Below, piece by piece: positions 24,303 to 48,648 of a stretch of DNA of 64,000 bases. Below the pieces are notes generated by a model. The model searched no databases, was not told the DNA's origin, and saw only the letters and a list, made by a program, of their open reading frames with translations. This DNA comes from Hormiphora californensis (Eukaryota; Ctenophora; Tentaculata; Cydippida; Pleurobrachiidae): contig CM035350.1 of the NCBI GenBank assembly GCA_020137815.1, forward strand, positions 8,191,545 to 8,255,544, given 5' to 3'. The first letter of the stretch is position 1, and every line of letters starts with the position of its first letter. Position numbers and translations under genes: made by a program.

Positions 24303-27272
24303 CAACAGAAAACTCCCATAGTAACCATTGCAGTAACTGAGACTTGGTTTAAAGGCTATCATTCTGATGCCCAGGTTCAGATACCAGGGTATGACGTGTA
24401 TAGAAGTGATAGAGAAAACCGAGTGGGCGGTGGCTGTGCCTTATATGTTCAATGTTCGCTGGCTGTTTCTGATACTACATGTTTTGCGAGTGCGAATAAC
24501 AATATGTGTGCTGTTTATGTTGAACAAATAAACACTATTTATGCTGTTGTGTATCGCTCTGAATCAAGTGTGTTAGATTTTCAAAAGCTGATGGACAATC
24601 TCCAGACTTTTATTGATAATCACAGTGATGATCGATTACCAGAGGTCATAGTTTCTGGGGACTTTAATCTTCCTCTCTTTCAGTGGGCTGATGGGTCGTC
24701 TGTTCCGGTTGACAAGCCCAACTACAATGTTGTTGCTGATTTCATGGACGCAAACTTTCTATCCCAAGTTGTTGAGGGCCCTACAAGAGGCAACAACACG
24801 TTAGACCTTGTGTTTACTAACCGCCCGGAATATTTCAGCGATATCTCTATTACGGATGGGGGTATCTCGGATCATTCCTGGGTATCATGTGAACTCTCAT
24901 TCAACCCTCTCGGTCCCAAAAGTATATTTCTTCCCAGTATACTTGAGGGTTATCGGCAATTGGATCTTCAGTCGGCTGACTTCGCTAGTATTGATGCAGA
25001 ACTAGCGGCTACTGATTGGGATCAAATGTTGACGGAATGTGAAGAACTGGGAGATGAGGATGGTTCCCTTTTTGTGGAGGCCATGCGTGACAAAGTCTTC
25101 AAAGTTGTAAAGTCACACTGTCGATTGAAGAAAATCAGGAAAGAGTTTGTGGACAAAGAACTGAAGCACTTGACCAGCAGGAGACGTAAATTGGTTAAAC
25201 GCGAGAACGGTTCAGACAAATGGATATCACAGATGGACTGTATAATTGACAGGATAAAGGAACACTTGATATCAAGGGAAAAGAAGACAGAGAGGAAGGC
25301 TGTTGACGTTATTAAAGAGAACCCGAAGTTCTTTTATTCACATGTCAAGAAGAAATCTAAAGTCAGATCTTCAGTTGCACCCCTTGAGCGTGAAGATGGT
25401 TCACTAACTGTGGATCCTCAAGAGAAGGCCAGTTTTCCAGCGTTTTTAGCGACCCTTCCGCTATCGACCCCACAGAGGCAGCTGGTAACGTTGAGGACCT
25501 CGGTGAGATCCTGACAAGTTTGGAGTTCTCGCAGAATTGTATTCAGACTGCGTTGGGGGAACTGAAACCATTCTCAGCCTCCCCTCCAGACTGCATTCCT
25601 TCAGTTGTTCTGAAACAGTGTCGCAGTAGCCTGTCATACCCGATTTGGATGCTGTGGAACAGGTCATTTGAAGACGGTACTGTCCCTAGTTGCCTGAAGC
25701 AACAATTCATAACACCGTTGTTCAAAAAGGGGGCTAAATCGAAACCTGAGAATTATCGCCCCGTGTCTATAACGAGCCACCTATCTAAGGTGTTTGAGCG
25801 GCTGGTTAGGAAGCGGATAGTTGACTACTTGGACGAAATGGGCTTACAGAGTGAGACACAGCATGGATTTAGGACAGGGCGCAGTACCATGACTCAGCTT
25901 CTTACCCATGTTGACTACATTTTAAACGAATTATGCAATGGCCAGGAAGTTGACATAATTTATTTGGATTTCAGCAAAGCCTTTGACTCAGTTGATATCA
26001 ATGTTTTGCTGGCTAAGCTGAAAAGGTATGGTATTGGTGGGCAACTTCTTCAGTGGATCAGTGCGTGGATCCTGGGCAGGAAACAGTGTGTAATGGTGGA
26101 TGGAGTGAGGTCACTCTGGGTTGACGTGCTTAGTGGGGTTGCCCAGGGCAGTGTGCTTGGACCACTACTTTTTCTCATCTATATCCTGGATCTAGAATCA
26201 GTGCTGGATGGTAGCATGTGTCTCACTTTTGCCGACGACACAAAGTTGATGAAAGCTATATCGGACATGGCTACTCAGGCCTGCATTCAGGACGATCTTT
26301 TGAGGGTAACTGAGTGGGCAAGGATGAATAACATGAAGTTACATGAGAACAAATTTCAACTCCTGAGTTATAGACTGAATAAGTCGGCGATCCTCAGTGA
26401 TTTTCCTTTCTCAGCAGAGGTGTTTTCATACACGACCGGGTCAGGGGTTCAGTTGATGCCAGATCCGGATGTCCGTGACCTAGGTGTTCAGATGTCTGCG
26501 GACGGTTCATGGTCGAAGCATATCTCTACTATTGTGAGGAAGGCTTCTCTTTTGTGTGGTTGGATATTCAGTGTGTTTAGAGACCGTACACCGGACCTTA
26601 TGTTGCAACTCTTTAAGTCGTTGGTCAGGCCTATTCTAGAGTATTGTTGCCTAGTCTGGAACCCTTCCAAGGCCAGTGATATCAAGGCTATTGAGAATGT
26701 ACAGAGATGTTTCACCAGACGTCTTGATGGTATGCAGGGTCACGACTATTGGGGTAGACTGAAATTGCTCAATATTATGTCCCTTCAGCGTCGGAGGCAG
26801 CGCTACATGCTGATCCATGTGTGGAAGACGATTCAGGGTTTTGTACCGAATTCTGCCCACCTAGTAATTCAACAGCACGCTAGATTGGGTACGCGGATAG
26901 TCCCTCCGCCTTACCCCTATAGAGCAGAAACGAAACGAGCTAATCAATTTCATTGCTCATTCGGTCCTAGAGCAGCTCATTTATGGAACACTCTACCAGC
27001 TGCTGTTAATTCTTGTGTGAGCTTGAATCAGTTCAAATCATCATTGGGGAATTACTTGACAGGATTTCACGATCGTCCTCCAGTCAGAGGGTACCCGCCA
27101 CTTCCAAATGACCTTTCGCCTCAATGTGCTGTGCTGTGCTGATGTGTGTGAGTGTGAAGGGATATTTTTTAACTTAATATTTATTTAGGTGGACCCATTC
27201 AGGGAAGGCCTGTTTCTTTATAAATAAAACTTTAATTGTAAACTTGTAAACTTGTAAACTTGTAAAAATTTC

Positions 27273-28136
27273 TGGAAAACCGCGTAAATAAAAAACGCGC
27301 ATCGATTTATGCAGCGCATTTCAACCGAAATTCGCGCCGCGCGGCGTATTTACGATCGCGACGCGATTTCAGAATTCAGAAATAAAAAAGCTGAACATTT
27401 TTTTGGTCCGTTTACAAAACCTTATGTTACACTTTGAAAAGCTCTGCCTTATCCCGGGGGCCAGCAGTGTTTGCCAACGCTACACTTTACGATTGGAAGC
27501 ACTCTTGACTCTTGACTGCAGAGTCTCCTACATTTTAATACAGAAGCCTACTTTTACTCAATCAAAGACTTTGTACCGGGGATTCTAGTTGGTTACGAAG
27601 TTACCCCTTGCCAGCGCGTGCGAAGGTCGCCCGGCGACCCAAACAGAGTGTGAGGTGTCTTCGATACCAAGGATTCTAGGCTCTTATTAAAACAGGTGCC
27701 CACTGCCCCGAGTCGCGAGGCCGGGGGTCCGGGATTGATGGCCAACACTCCAGACTTGTCTGGCAGACTATCACTATTTTTTCTTAAAAGGGGGTTAAAA
27801 TGGGATTAGATAACAATATCAATATGAAAATACCGGTCTCCCATGGGGGAGAAGATTAATAAATTACTGCATTTAGTGGAAGCTCTTACGGTTGGGGTTT
27901 CCTACCAGATAAACTTTTAATTAGCCAAAACGGTTGAGTGGTTTGGCGGTTAGAGCCATTTTAGTGATTCAACTTTTTTGGAAGCGTGCACCTGTGAGCA
28001 GGCCACCAAACACCCAGATCGTAACGGTGCCCTCTAGTCTCTCGAACCTTTCCCTCCAAAAAGCTTTCTTCGGATTGCATTATGTTCTAAGATATAGTTA
28101 GGGGCAGTAGTCGAGTGACTGGGAAAAAATTTGTGA
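27273..28136. other. Intergenic repeat-derived sequence
   Basis: Holds CG-rich palindromic stretches (GCGCCGCGCGGC near 27331), the inverted partner of 22260-22335 at 27400-27480, the hairpin GGTCGCCCGGCGACC near 27625, and the inverted partner of 21218 near 27980. No gene recognised. Confidence 0.4.
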
Positions 28137-28892
28137 CGAAGGGAAGGTGATCCAGGGGAAGATGAGCAGTTAGGAAGGGGAGGTGATCCAGAGGGAGGTG
28201 AGCAGTTAGGAAGGGGGGGGGGGGTGATCGAGAGGGAGATGAGCAGTTAGGAAGGGGAGGTGATCCAGAGGAAGATGAGCAGTTAGGAAGGGGAGGTGAT
28301 CCAGGGGAAGTTGAGCAGTTAGGAAGGGGAGGTGATCCAGAGGGAGATGAGCAGTTAGGAAGGGGAGGTGATCCAGAGGAAGATGAGCAGTTAGGAAGGG
28401 GAGGTGATCCAGAGGAAGATGAGCAGTTAGGAAGGGGAGGTGATCCAGAGGGAGATGAGCAGTTAGGAAGGGGAGGTGATCCAGAGGAAGATGAGCAGTT
28501 AGGAAGGGGAGGTGATCCAGGGGAAGATGAGCAGTTAGGAAGGGGAGGTGATCCAGAGGAAGATGAGCAGTTAGGAAGGGGAGGTGATCCAGAGGAAGAT
28601 GAGCAGTTAGGAAGGGGAGGTGATCCAGAGGGAGATGAGCAGTTAGGAAGGGGAGGTGATCCAGAGGAAGATGAGCAGTTAGGAAGGGTAGGTGATCCAG
28701 AGGAAGATGAGCAGTTAGGAAGGGGAGGTGATCCAGAGGAAGATGAGCAGTTAGGAAGGGGAGGTGATCCAGAGGGAGATGAGCAGTTAGGAAGGGGAGG
28801 TGATCTAGAGGAAGTTGAGCAGTTAGGAAGGGGAGGTGATCCAGAGGAAGTTGAGCAGTTAGGAAGGGGAGGTGATCCAGAGGAAGATGAGC
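28137..28892. repeat. 36-bp minisatellite, open on both strands
   Basis: About 21 copies of a 36-bp unit containing GATCCAGAGGAAGATGAGCA and GTTAGGAAGGGGAGGT. The minus strand reads SSSSGSPPLPNC repeats, preceded at 28910-29004 by a hydrophobic start (MIVFLISVLATVML) that looks like a signal peptide. The plus strand reads DPEEDEQLGRGG. A G-run near 28215 shifts the frame. A secreted Ser/Pro repeat protein is possible, but no intron, homologue or codon signal supports it; I treat it as a minisatellite. Confidence 0.85.
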
Positions 28893-29207
28893 TTTTTATT
28901 TGTCGCTTTTTATTTGTCGCTATGAGTTGACACTTGGTCTGAGGCCTCTGCAGATACTTTTCCAACATGACCGTGGCTAAAACGGAGATAAGAAACACGA
29001 TCATTGGACTTATCGAGATCTACATGCTTTACTTTTGCTTTGCTCTAGTAGAGAAGTCTGAATTGTATTAAAACACCACTATCTGTATCTTAGTCGGGGT
29101 GAATTTCTCTGCTGATAAAGATTCGCTGCAATTTCAATATAAGTAACATATCCACCATTATTGTAGCAAGGCAATGAATTAGTTGAGTGGGGTGCAAGGA
29201 ACATACG

Positions 29208-32099
<2,892 letters not shown>

Positions 32100-32137
32100 A
32101 GAGAAGTAACTCTTTGACAGAGTAAACAGTATAGTCG

Positions 32138-32358
32138 AATTTTTTATTTAAGCGACAGGCCGCCGCGCACACAATTGGTTAATTGGTCATATCTCCGGTT
32201 CCTGATGAGATAGAAACTTGATCCTGGTTGCGTTGGAAAGATAAAATTTTTATCTTTCCAATGGCATCAAGAAAAAGTCGCTAGCTTATCAGGAACCGGA
32301 AATCGATTTCAAGCGCTGCATTTTGATGCGCGGCGGCCTGTCGCTTAAATAAAAAATT
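32138..32358. mobile_element. Palindromic MITE family A, copy 2
   Basis: 221 bp with near-perfect inverted ends of at least 32 bp (AATTTTTTATTTAAGCGACA..GGCCGCCGCGCA). It starts 39 bp after the GOLGA7 stop codon, so it probably lies in that gene's 3' untranslated region. Internal sequence matches the inverted copy at 21425-21622. Confidence 0.85.
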
Positions 32359-41405
<9,047 letters not shown>

Positions 41406-41837
41406 TTTGGCTCACTTGATCAACGTGAACTGTGAGTTTCTAGAAGATTCAAGAAGGAGTAGTGCTGCCCGCCCCAAAGATATGTACACCAAAAATCTAA
41501 ATGTAATCACCGTGGTACACTTCGCAAGTTTATTTTTGAGTAGTACACAAATGAAAAATTATAGTATTAGTAGTTATAGTGAAACGGGAGAAGACAATTA
41601 TACATTAGTGGGACGAATCTCCACAAAAAAAGGGGTTGACTCACTATTTGGTTCAAAAAACAAATTCGGTTTTAACCACCTATTTTTTCCCGCTGAAAAA
41701 GATCCCGTCCATAGGGAAGCTGCAAAAGTGAAAAAAATGCCCAAAACGGGCCCCGCCCCTTTTTCCCGTATTTTTCCCCTGTAGCCAAAACATAAATCCT
41801 CTTAGAAAAGGGTAGAACAAATTAGGGCACTAAAATG

Positions 41838-42352
41838 ATAGCGCCCCCGCATTAGTGGGGGTATGCTGGAATTAATCTCTATTTTTTCTGGTTAATTAGT
41901 TTGGGTATTAGGTTTTGGGATAACCGTTTTTTGGCTATATGGCTATGCCCCTTATGGGGTTTTTGAGACTTTTTACTGGCGCCATTTTTTTAGGCATAGC
42001 CAAATTTGAGGGTGGGGTCGGACTTTTAAAAATCACTCCAACCTTTTTGCGTTATTTGGTTAAACATGCCAAAATGAGCGAAAAACGGTAAAAAACCCCT
42101 TTTTAGCATCGTTTAAACCAAAAACGGCTAAACGGGTTGGAGATAGAGCTTAAAAGCCGACGTCGACCCCCCATAAAATGGGGTATTCCTCAAATGGGGC
42201 CAGTAAAAATCCTAAAACCCCCCAAAAAGTGGTATAGCCCTATGCCAAAAAAAAGGTTTTCGCAAACCTAATTATCCAAAATTTTTGATTAACCAGATGA
42301 ATAGAGACTTAATTCCCCAAACCACCCCCCTAAAGCGAGGGGGTGATCCCCC
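41838..42352. mobile_element. Fold-back element
   Basis: Imperfect palindrome centred near 42095: AATTAATCTCTATTTTTTCT with GGTTAAT on the left and ATTAACC..AGAGACTTAATT on the right; GGCTATGCC against TATGCC; GGTTAAAC/GTTTAAACC near the centre. Homopolymer-rich, no coding sequence. Confidence 0.6.
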
Positions 42353-42982
42353 TCTACAGTATTTAGAACACAGTGTTGTTCAAAACCGTTTCCACGCTTG
42401 TACAACTCTCTCTCTAGAGATAGAGAGAGGAGTAGATCGCGAGAGAGGGTAGAGAGATGATCGAGCGCCGAGAGGAAGAGAGAGAGAGAGCTACGAGAGC
42501 GCGGAAAAGGAGAGAGGGGGAGGAAAGGGAAAAGAGAAAGGGGAAAAAAATGGAAAAAAAGAATTTTCCCCTCCTCTTTCTCTTTATCTTTCTCCTCTTT
42601 CTCTCCTCCCCTTTTTCCCTCTCTCTTTATATATCTATATAAATGAACACAGCACTGTTGTTAACAGTCAAAACACGATTTTTGGGGTACCGGGAAAGTC
42701 CCCGGACATCAATGGGGGCTCTCCTCATCTAAACACTACGTTTTACTCTTTAAACCCCACACAGAGAATTATAAAACAAAAAAAAAAACGAACCAACAAC
42801 ACTCGAATAAAACAAAACGGACATAAAAACGGGGGGACTTCCCAATCAAATTCAATATGTATTATGCGTCCTATTTGGTAAACATGGCCAGAAGAATTCA
42901 GTGGATGGAGAATTCAGTGGATGGAAGTCGTATGCGGTAGTGCCTCAGAAGTAATGGTGAGAACCTCAAACTATATTGATGA

Positions 42983-43091
42983 GTGAAAAGTAATGCAAGT
43001 AAGTTTTATGAGTTTTGACATGCTGACAAGAACATAAAGTTCAGTTGTCAGCATATCAAAACTCATAAAACTTACTTGCGTTAATTTTCAC
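42983..43091. mobile_element. ~110-bp hairpin element
   Basis: A left arm of 47 bp (GTGAAAAGTAATGCAAGTAA...TGCTGACAA) and its near-exact complement surround a 15-bp loop. It resembles in layout, not sequence, the hairpin at 47679-47785. Confidence 0.7.
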
Positions 43092-43345
43092 ATAGTTACA
43101 AGATATTCAACCCTTCGGAGGAAATGGTTTAAAAGCAATGTAGTTAGACGAGCATAGAGCTAGCTCGAGATGTTCGCATTAGATATAGTAGTTTTGTGGT
43201 AGCATATTGCTGTGTACTGCACAGTTACAGATTCTACCACATAACTAAATCTACAAAATCTAGACAAAAAGTAAGAAAGAAGAGGTAGTAAGAGAGGAGA
43301 GAGTAAAATGTAAACATGTGATTCACGTGTATCGATATATCTAAC

Positions 43346-43427
43346 CTGAGGCCTCTCCTTCTCCTTCTCCTCCTCCCGAGTTTTCTCGGTCTGATCTCCT
43401 TGAAAATGGTTTCCAACCCTTCGGCAT
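43346..43427 (-). CDS. Candidate alternative first exon of PKG (1b)
   Basis: ATG at 43425-43427 opens 27 codons plus one G before GTTAGA. It encodes MPKGWKPFSRRSDREN, then a Gly/Glu-rich stretch. The phase-1 end with G fits the acceptor at 40661 (junction codon GAT). The basic KPFSRRSD resembles FLKRRSTDD of exon 1a. The donor is not consensus, making this one of the weaker candidates. Confidence 0.5.
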
Positions 43428-45040
43428 GTTGAGAGAGAGGGATGTTCTTATACACCAAATGCGATCAAAGAATTGTGAGTGGTTAGTGTTATTGTTTGTT
43501 TAAGGTGCCTGACCTGGTGTGTGTGTGTGTGTGCGTTGTGGAATGTGTGCCCAGCACGACACTATTCTGTGTAAATTGAAGAGCCATAATATGATCATAG
43601 ATAGAGATATAATATATGAAGACCTTTGGGATCTGAGGCGGCAAGGTGGAGGAAGTGAGAGAGACAGTGCAGGACTGCTGTGTTTGAGTTTGTGTGTTTA
43701 CAAAATAAGTTAGGTTTTGGACTGGACTTTTGAGCATCAGAGCACCGGACTTTTAATTTGGATTAAGAACATTATTTTTACTTTATACTCTAGATGTTTT
43801 GGCAATGGTGAACCGCTCTGATTGCCGTGTAGATAACTAGGTTTTTATTCTAGTAACCTATATGGTATGAGTGTGTATACAAGTGCTGCTATTATTATTA
43901 AGTTTGATGCTGCAGTAATAACCCAGCCATGGCCATTTAATTTATCTTAATTTTCTTCAGAGCATAATTGTAATATGACGTGTGGCGTATGACCTGGTTG
44001 CAAACCACGTGTTGATGCATATATATATATATATATATATATTATGTGACGGCTGACATTATTTCTCGTGCCAAGAGAGAAGAACTGTTACAACGAAAGA
44101 GAGGAAAAATATAGGGAAGAAACGGTGCTGAAGGGCGGAAAAAAGACGAAATTTGAAGGCAATAACCAGGGTAGTTGGATGAGGGACATTATTCAGATTT
44201 TCTATTTCTATAAAAGGACAACAGCAGAGCAATCAAAAAATTTGATAGATCAAATTGATTGGCTGTAGTTGGATGGTGTCTGCCGCAAACGGGAGTTTAT
44301 TTATCAATTAGCAAAAAGGGATAAGAAGCTCACTGATAAGTAGTTAAAAGAAATGGTTTAAGAGAGCTCCTCTTGCGCCACGATAAGCCGTTGGCCACCC
44401 GCTACGATGTCAAATCACTTAGATTAAAAATATTAATGGGATGCAGTATGTACTAAAAAGGAAAGTGGTAAAGCAGTAGTAAACCCTTGACAGAATCTTC
44501 ACTTCCTTGTTTTGTAGGCTTTAACAGGCTGTACAGAAAAGAGCAATGTAATTTAAATTGTCCTAACTAAAGAATGCACCTAAAAGAAGGGCTTTTAAAA
44601 CCGCACCCAGCTTCTATTCGTCGCGGGTGTCCCTTTTTCAAAACAATTTTCAAGAAATAACTACCTTGTTCTAGGTATTATTTCAACAGAAGGGTGGTGG
44701 AACTAGTATATAAGGGCCGGGGGTTGTTGAGTAACCACTAACCACTCAACAAGCCGGGGAGGGGACATTTTTTATTGCCCCACACTAGGGTGCTTCAACA
44801 GAAATGTGAGTAATGGGAGTATTCCACATCTCCCTCGAAGCTACACCGCCACATATATTGCACAACGTATAGCAATTATTACCTTGGCTTTGCCGCCCGC
44901 GAAGAGGAGAAAAAAGGAGAAATTCAGAGAGGGAGAGCGAGAGAGAGAGAGGGTAAGAGAAAGAGAGCGAGACAGAGAATAGAGATAGAGACAGAGAGAG
45001 GCACTATACTTATGGAACCATGATAAAAAATTTAACCTAC
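43428..45040. other. Non-coding stretch between PKG first exons
   Basis: Contains a short (GT)n near 43518-43532, an (AT)n run at about 44018-44041 and GA-rich sequence at 44900-45000. No gene recognised. Confidence 0.5.
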
Positions 45041-45131
45041 CGCTGTCTCCGCTGCAGTTATCCGGGGTTGAAGGAGGATGGTGCCGGGATCCGCTGAACT
45101 TCTTCAACTTCAGAAACTTTGGTATGGCCAT
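45041..45131 (-). CDS. Candidate alternative first exon of PKG (1c)
   Basis: ATG at 45129-45131 opens 30 codons plus G before GTAGGT. It encodes MAIPKFLKLKKFSGSR followed by a His/Pro/Ser stretch. FLKLKKFS parallels GFLKRRS of exon 1a. Phase 1 fits exon 2 at 40661. Confidence 0.6.
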
Positions 45132-46735
45132 ATTATCTTGGTTTGAGATGATCTTAAGATACGGAGAGGAGGAAATGGCACAAAGCTGTGTAACAAAAGT
45201 ACTGTTTAACAAAGCAGTTGCATCGAGCGCTATGAGGAGGAGGAGGAGGATAAGGATGGGTCAAAGTACAAAGAACGTAAATAAAACGATATGCAAGAAG
45301 AGGCAGAAGGAAATATATAGAGGTAGATAAATGGCAAGAGAGATAGTTAGAAGACCAAGCTTTATTATATAAATGCAAAAAGAGAGTGAGAGATAGAGTA
45401 TAATCTATAAATGTGCGCTAAACAAATATGAAATCAAACAACTAATGCAAAATTGCTGGCCATATACCATAATGTCTAAATGATTGATGACTAAAGATTC
45501 ACGCTCATGGTCGTCTACAAAGGGACAAGGCCCGACCTTTCACGTCCGCTTCATGGACCCATGGCAACTAGGAAGTGGAACACTGCTTGGCATGCAGTTG
45601 CAGAGATTTCACTCCTCCTAAAAGAATTCTCCACGTTTGCTAGAGATCACTGCATACTCGAACAGCATAAGAGACCGTTCAATCACAAACAATGATATGA
45701 AAAGTTTATGATAGTGTTAACGACGGAAATGAACGGATGATACCTATTCCATGGAAAATCTCTATCACAAAAAGAGCGATCAAGCTGTTAGACTAATATG
45801 TGTACACATATGTGTTGTCACAAGCGTAGCCTGGTGTGTATCCCATAATATGTTGAATGTAAAAGAGTTGACCCCCCATCCCCTTGAGAGATTTATGTGA
45901 GGTGTCAGACGAGAGAGGAAGAAGAAGAGGAGAACGAAAAGAGAAAAGAGGAGAGAGGGAGAGAGGGGGAGAGAGAGAGGGGAAAAGGGGAGGGGAGGGA
46001 AGAGAAGGAGAGAGAGAGAGGAAGAGAGAGTAGAGGGGAAAGAGGATAGCGAGGAGAGAGAAATTTTGCACCGCTTTCTCTGTTTGGGAAAGAGGCAAGT
46101 TCACTATTGAGAGAGTTACAAGCCCAATTTTAAAAAGGAAGGGAAAAAGGTGGACGATTTTTAAAGCAACATAGATAATGAGGATGAAGTGTGTCATTGA
46201 ACAACTAGTAAAGTCAATTTTCATTCAACTACTCACACTACACATCTGGGGGGGGAAAGGGTTGAAAAAGAATTTGTGTGTGGTTTGTTGAGGGGTCCTC
46301 AGAAACTGGGGTTTGATTTACTTTTTTTTAAACACCGAGGCCACCCCCGCACCCCCCACCCATACTCTCTCATTTCCCTACTCTTCACACACCCCAAAAA
46401 CACAACTCTTCCCCCTCTTCTCTCCCTTCTCCCCTCTCTCTCTCTCTCTCTTGTTCCTACTTCCCCATCATCCCATCATTCTCTCTCTCATTTCCTCCCT
46501 CCCATCCCATTCATTGCCCCTTTGCATGTCAAAAAGATTGGATCACGTGCCATACTGCCTGCTAATGATATGGAACCGTGCTGAAAACTTGACTCTCTTT
46601 TTCTATCATTATTTGCTCTCTTGTCTCTCGCTTCTATCCCTTTCTCCCTCTCCTCCTCTACCACTAGCTAAGTCTTATTACTACCAAGAATTAGCTAGAA
46701 GAAAAAAGAAAATGGATAAAAACTTGCCACGTACT

Positions 46736-46857
<122 letters not shown>

Positions 46858-47678
46858 TTGCGCTTGGTGACACCTGGTATGCGTGTGTGCAATTAACGGG
46901 ATAAAATCGTAGAATAGAAAAGTTAAGAAATCAGAATTGAAGAACCATATTTAAAGGAAACCTCTTAGTTCTCAAATTTTAAGATGAGTTGCCATATATA
47001 TATGTATAACGTAACACAGAGCGAAAAAACGCTGGCTAATATAATGTCCTCTTTGATCTGACTTCGTTCGAAGCTAACTAGCTTTCTCTCTAGCTTTCTC
47101 TCTTTAGTTTTCTTCCCTTCTCTCTTTCTCTCTTTCTCTGACTCTAGCTTTCTCTTTCTTTATCGAATCTTTCTCTCTAGCTTTCTTTCTCCCTCTTTCC
47201 CTCTCCCTCTCTCTCTCCCCCTCTCTCTCTCCCTCTCTCTGAATCTAGCTTTATTTATCTCTCACTCACTCCCCCTCTCTCTCTCCCGGCTATTACAGCA
47301 CACTCTGAATGATAATTGCAGTGTAGTTATAGCTACTACGAGACAAAGAGTTGAACTACGAAAGGGCAAAAGACATTGTTGAATAAGATGGACAAAGGTT
47401 GGGAACAAAGGAAACCGCATGGTCGTGTACGGGTCTCTTCTCGAGAAAAATAAATTAAACAGGTGCTCAGTGATCGTTCCAAATCGATATGGCTAAAGAT
47501 AGGCTTCGGATAATTGAACATGCTGTAAGTATCATGGCGGTTAACTTTATCCTTTATGTTTGGTCAGCAAGATCAAATCATATTAATTCGTCTGCTCCCC
47601 GTTTCAAACAGCCTGCGCACCAATTACCATAAAACTGTAGAGGTATAAACGGTTCACCCCAGAAGCAATATTGAGACA

Positions 47679-47785
47679 ATTTGATCAGGCATAGACGACT
47701 CAGAATGTTACAAAGTGAACGACTAAATGTTTTAAAGTTGTTCACTTTGTAACATCCAGCTGAGTCGTCTATGCCTGATCAAATT
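47679..47785. mobile_element. ~107-bp hairpin element
   Basis: The arms 47679-47720 and 47740-47785 are reverse complements (AATTTGATCAGGCATAGACG..., GTTACAAAGTGAAC), with a 19-bp loop. No coding sequence. Confidence 0.75.
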
Positions 47786-48614
47786 CTGAACTACGTGAGA
47801 TCACCACAGGGGTCACTCCTCCCACAAATCTCCACCACGGACGGTGCCATCAGCCCCATACAGCTGATCCAGAGACACTCTGGAACACATAAAATGCAAG
47901 TGTTGATATTCAACGATGAAAATTAAAACTGAAATCTTTCACGCAAATGGGCATTAATCGTTTAGGTATCGCTCAAAGTGTTAAGGTCTCGATCAACTTA
48001 GTATCTAAATTCTAGACATAAATTACACATCCAAAAGTTTCCATTTTCATGCAGTTATAAAGATCTCTCTATAATATAGCCCCTGGTGTCAGAAAAGTAA
48101 AAATGAGAAAGAGGCTCAATATAAATGCACTTATAATGCTCTCAATATATCGCAATACCCTTCTCCTTCTTCTTTCATATGAGATACACACCATGCATGT
48201 GCCAGTTGACTCCCCCTACACTCCATGCCAGGCCTACCAGGTGACTAGTGCATAATGACTTGAGAAAAAGAGAGAGAAATAGAGAGAGAGAAAGAAAACT
48301 CTGCGAAATAATCTGTTGCAGCTGTGTTCCATACACACGTGTCCCGTAAAATATGTCAAATAATGAAAATTATTGTTTTAATGGATTCGCTAAAAGGAAT
48401 GGAAAATAACTTCTAGGTGAGCTGGGTCACGAAGTGCGCTTAAGATTCTACGATGCGTCTTTTGAGCTGTCATAAACGCAAGCTTGAGAGATGTGGGAGT
48501 TAAATAGTTTTATAGGGGTAATTTTAAAGTAATCGTGTCACTTCAAACAGTTAGTGTCACTTCAAACAGTAAATTAGTTAAATTCACCTGATTGCAAATC
48601 TTCCATCAACTTAC

Positions 48615-48648
48615 CTTTACTTTTACCAAAGCGTGGTAAGTTCGGCAT
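48615..48648 (-). CDS. Candidate alternative first exon of PKG (1d)
   Basis: ATG at 48646-48648 opens 11 codons plus G: MPNLPRFGKSK, followed by a full consensus donor (AAAG|GTAAGT). Phase 1 fits exon 2 at 40661. Short and basic like the other candidate N-termini. Confidence 0.55.

Larger units (their letters stand above)
23568..27142 (+). pseudogene. LINE ORF2: endonuclease and reverse transcriptase, broken
   Basis: AP endonuclease part: LLLNGRSL near 23588, then after the nested insertion TETWF, SGDFNLP (near 24655) and SDHSWV (near 24870). Reverse transcriptase part: NYRPVSITSHLSKVFE, QHGFRTGRST, YLDFSKAFDSV, GVAQGSVLGPLLFLIY and the catalytic FADD near 26228. Two lesions are visible: the 632-bp nested insertion, whose removal leaves the frame continuous, and a one-base frameshift near 25430 in a T-run between the two domains. 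The catalytic residues themselves are intact. Stop at 27140-27142. Confidence 0.92.
22362..27272 (+). mobile_element. CR1-like non-LTR retrotransposon (LINE), degraded
   Basis: Element with ORF1 (zinc fingers), ORF2 (AP endonuclease plus reverse transcriptase) and a 3' tail of 8-bp repeats (AACTTGTA three to four times). The 8-bp tail, the AP-endonuclease/RT layout and a C-terminal FGPRAAHLWNTLP segment fit the CR1/Jockey group. It is 5'-truncated: a stop codon precedes the first ORF1 codon. It is also interrupted by another retrotransposon fragment (23680-24302) and frameshifted near 25430, so it is dead. Confidence 0.93.

Noticed and set aside
21697-27272. Twin-priming origin for the inverted LINE tail next to the long LINE
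   Set aside because: Both pieces contain the same 3' end; twin priming would invert a different, upstream part of the element.
42693-42711. ATG exon MSGDFP on the minus strand before GTACCC
   Set aside because: Phase fits, but the donor is poor and the site lies in low-complexity sequence.
47491-47525. Plus-strand ATG exon MAKDRLRIIEHA followed by GTAAGT
   Set aside because: Good donor, but no plus-strand acceptor exon or family could be found to join it to.
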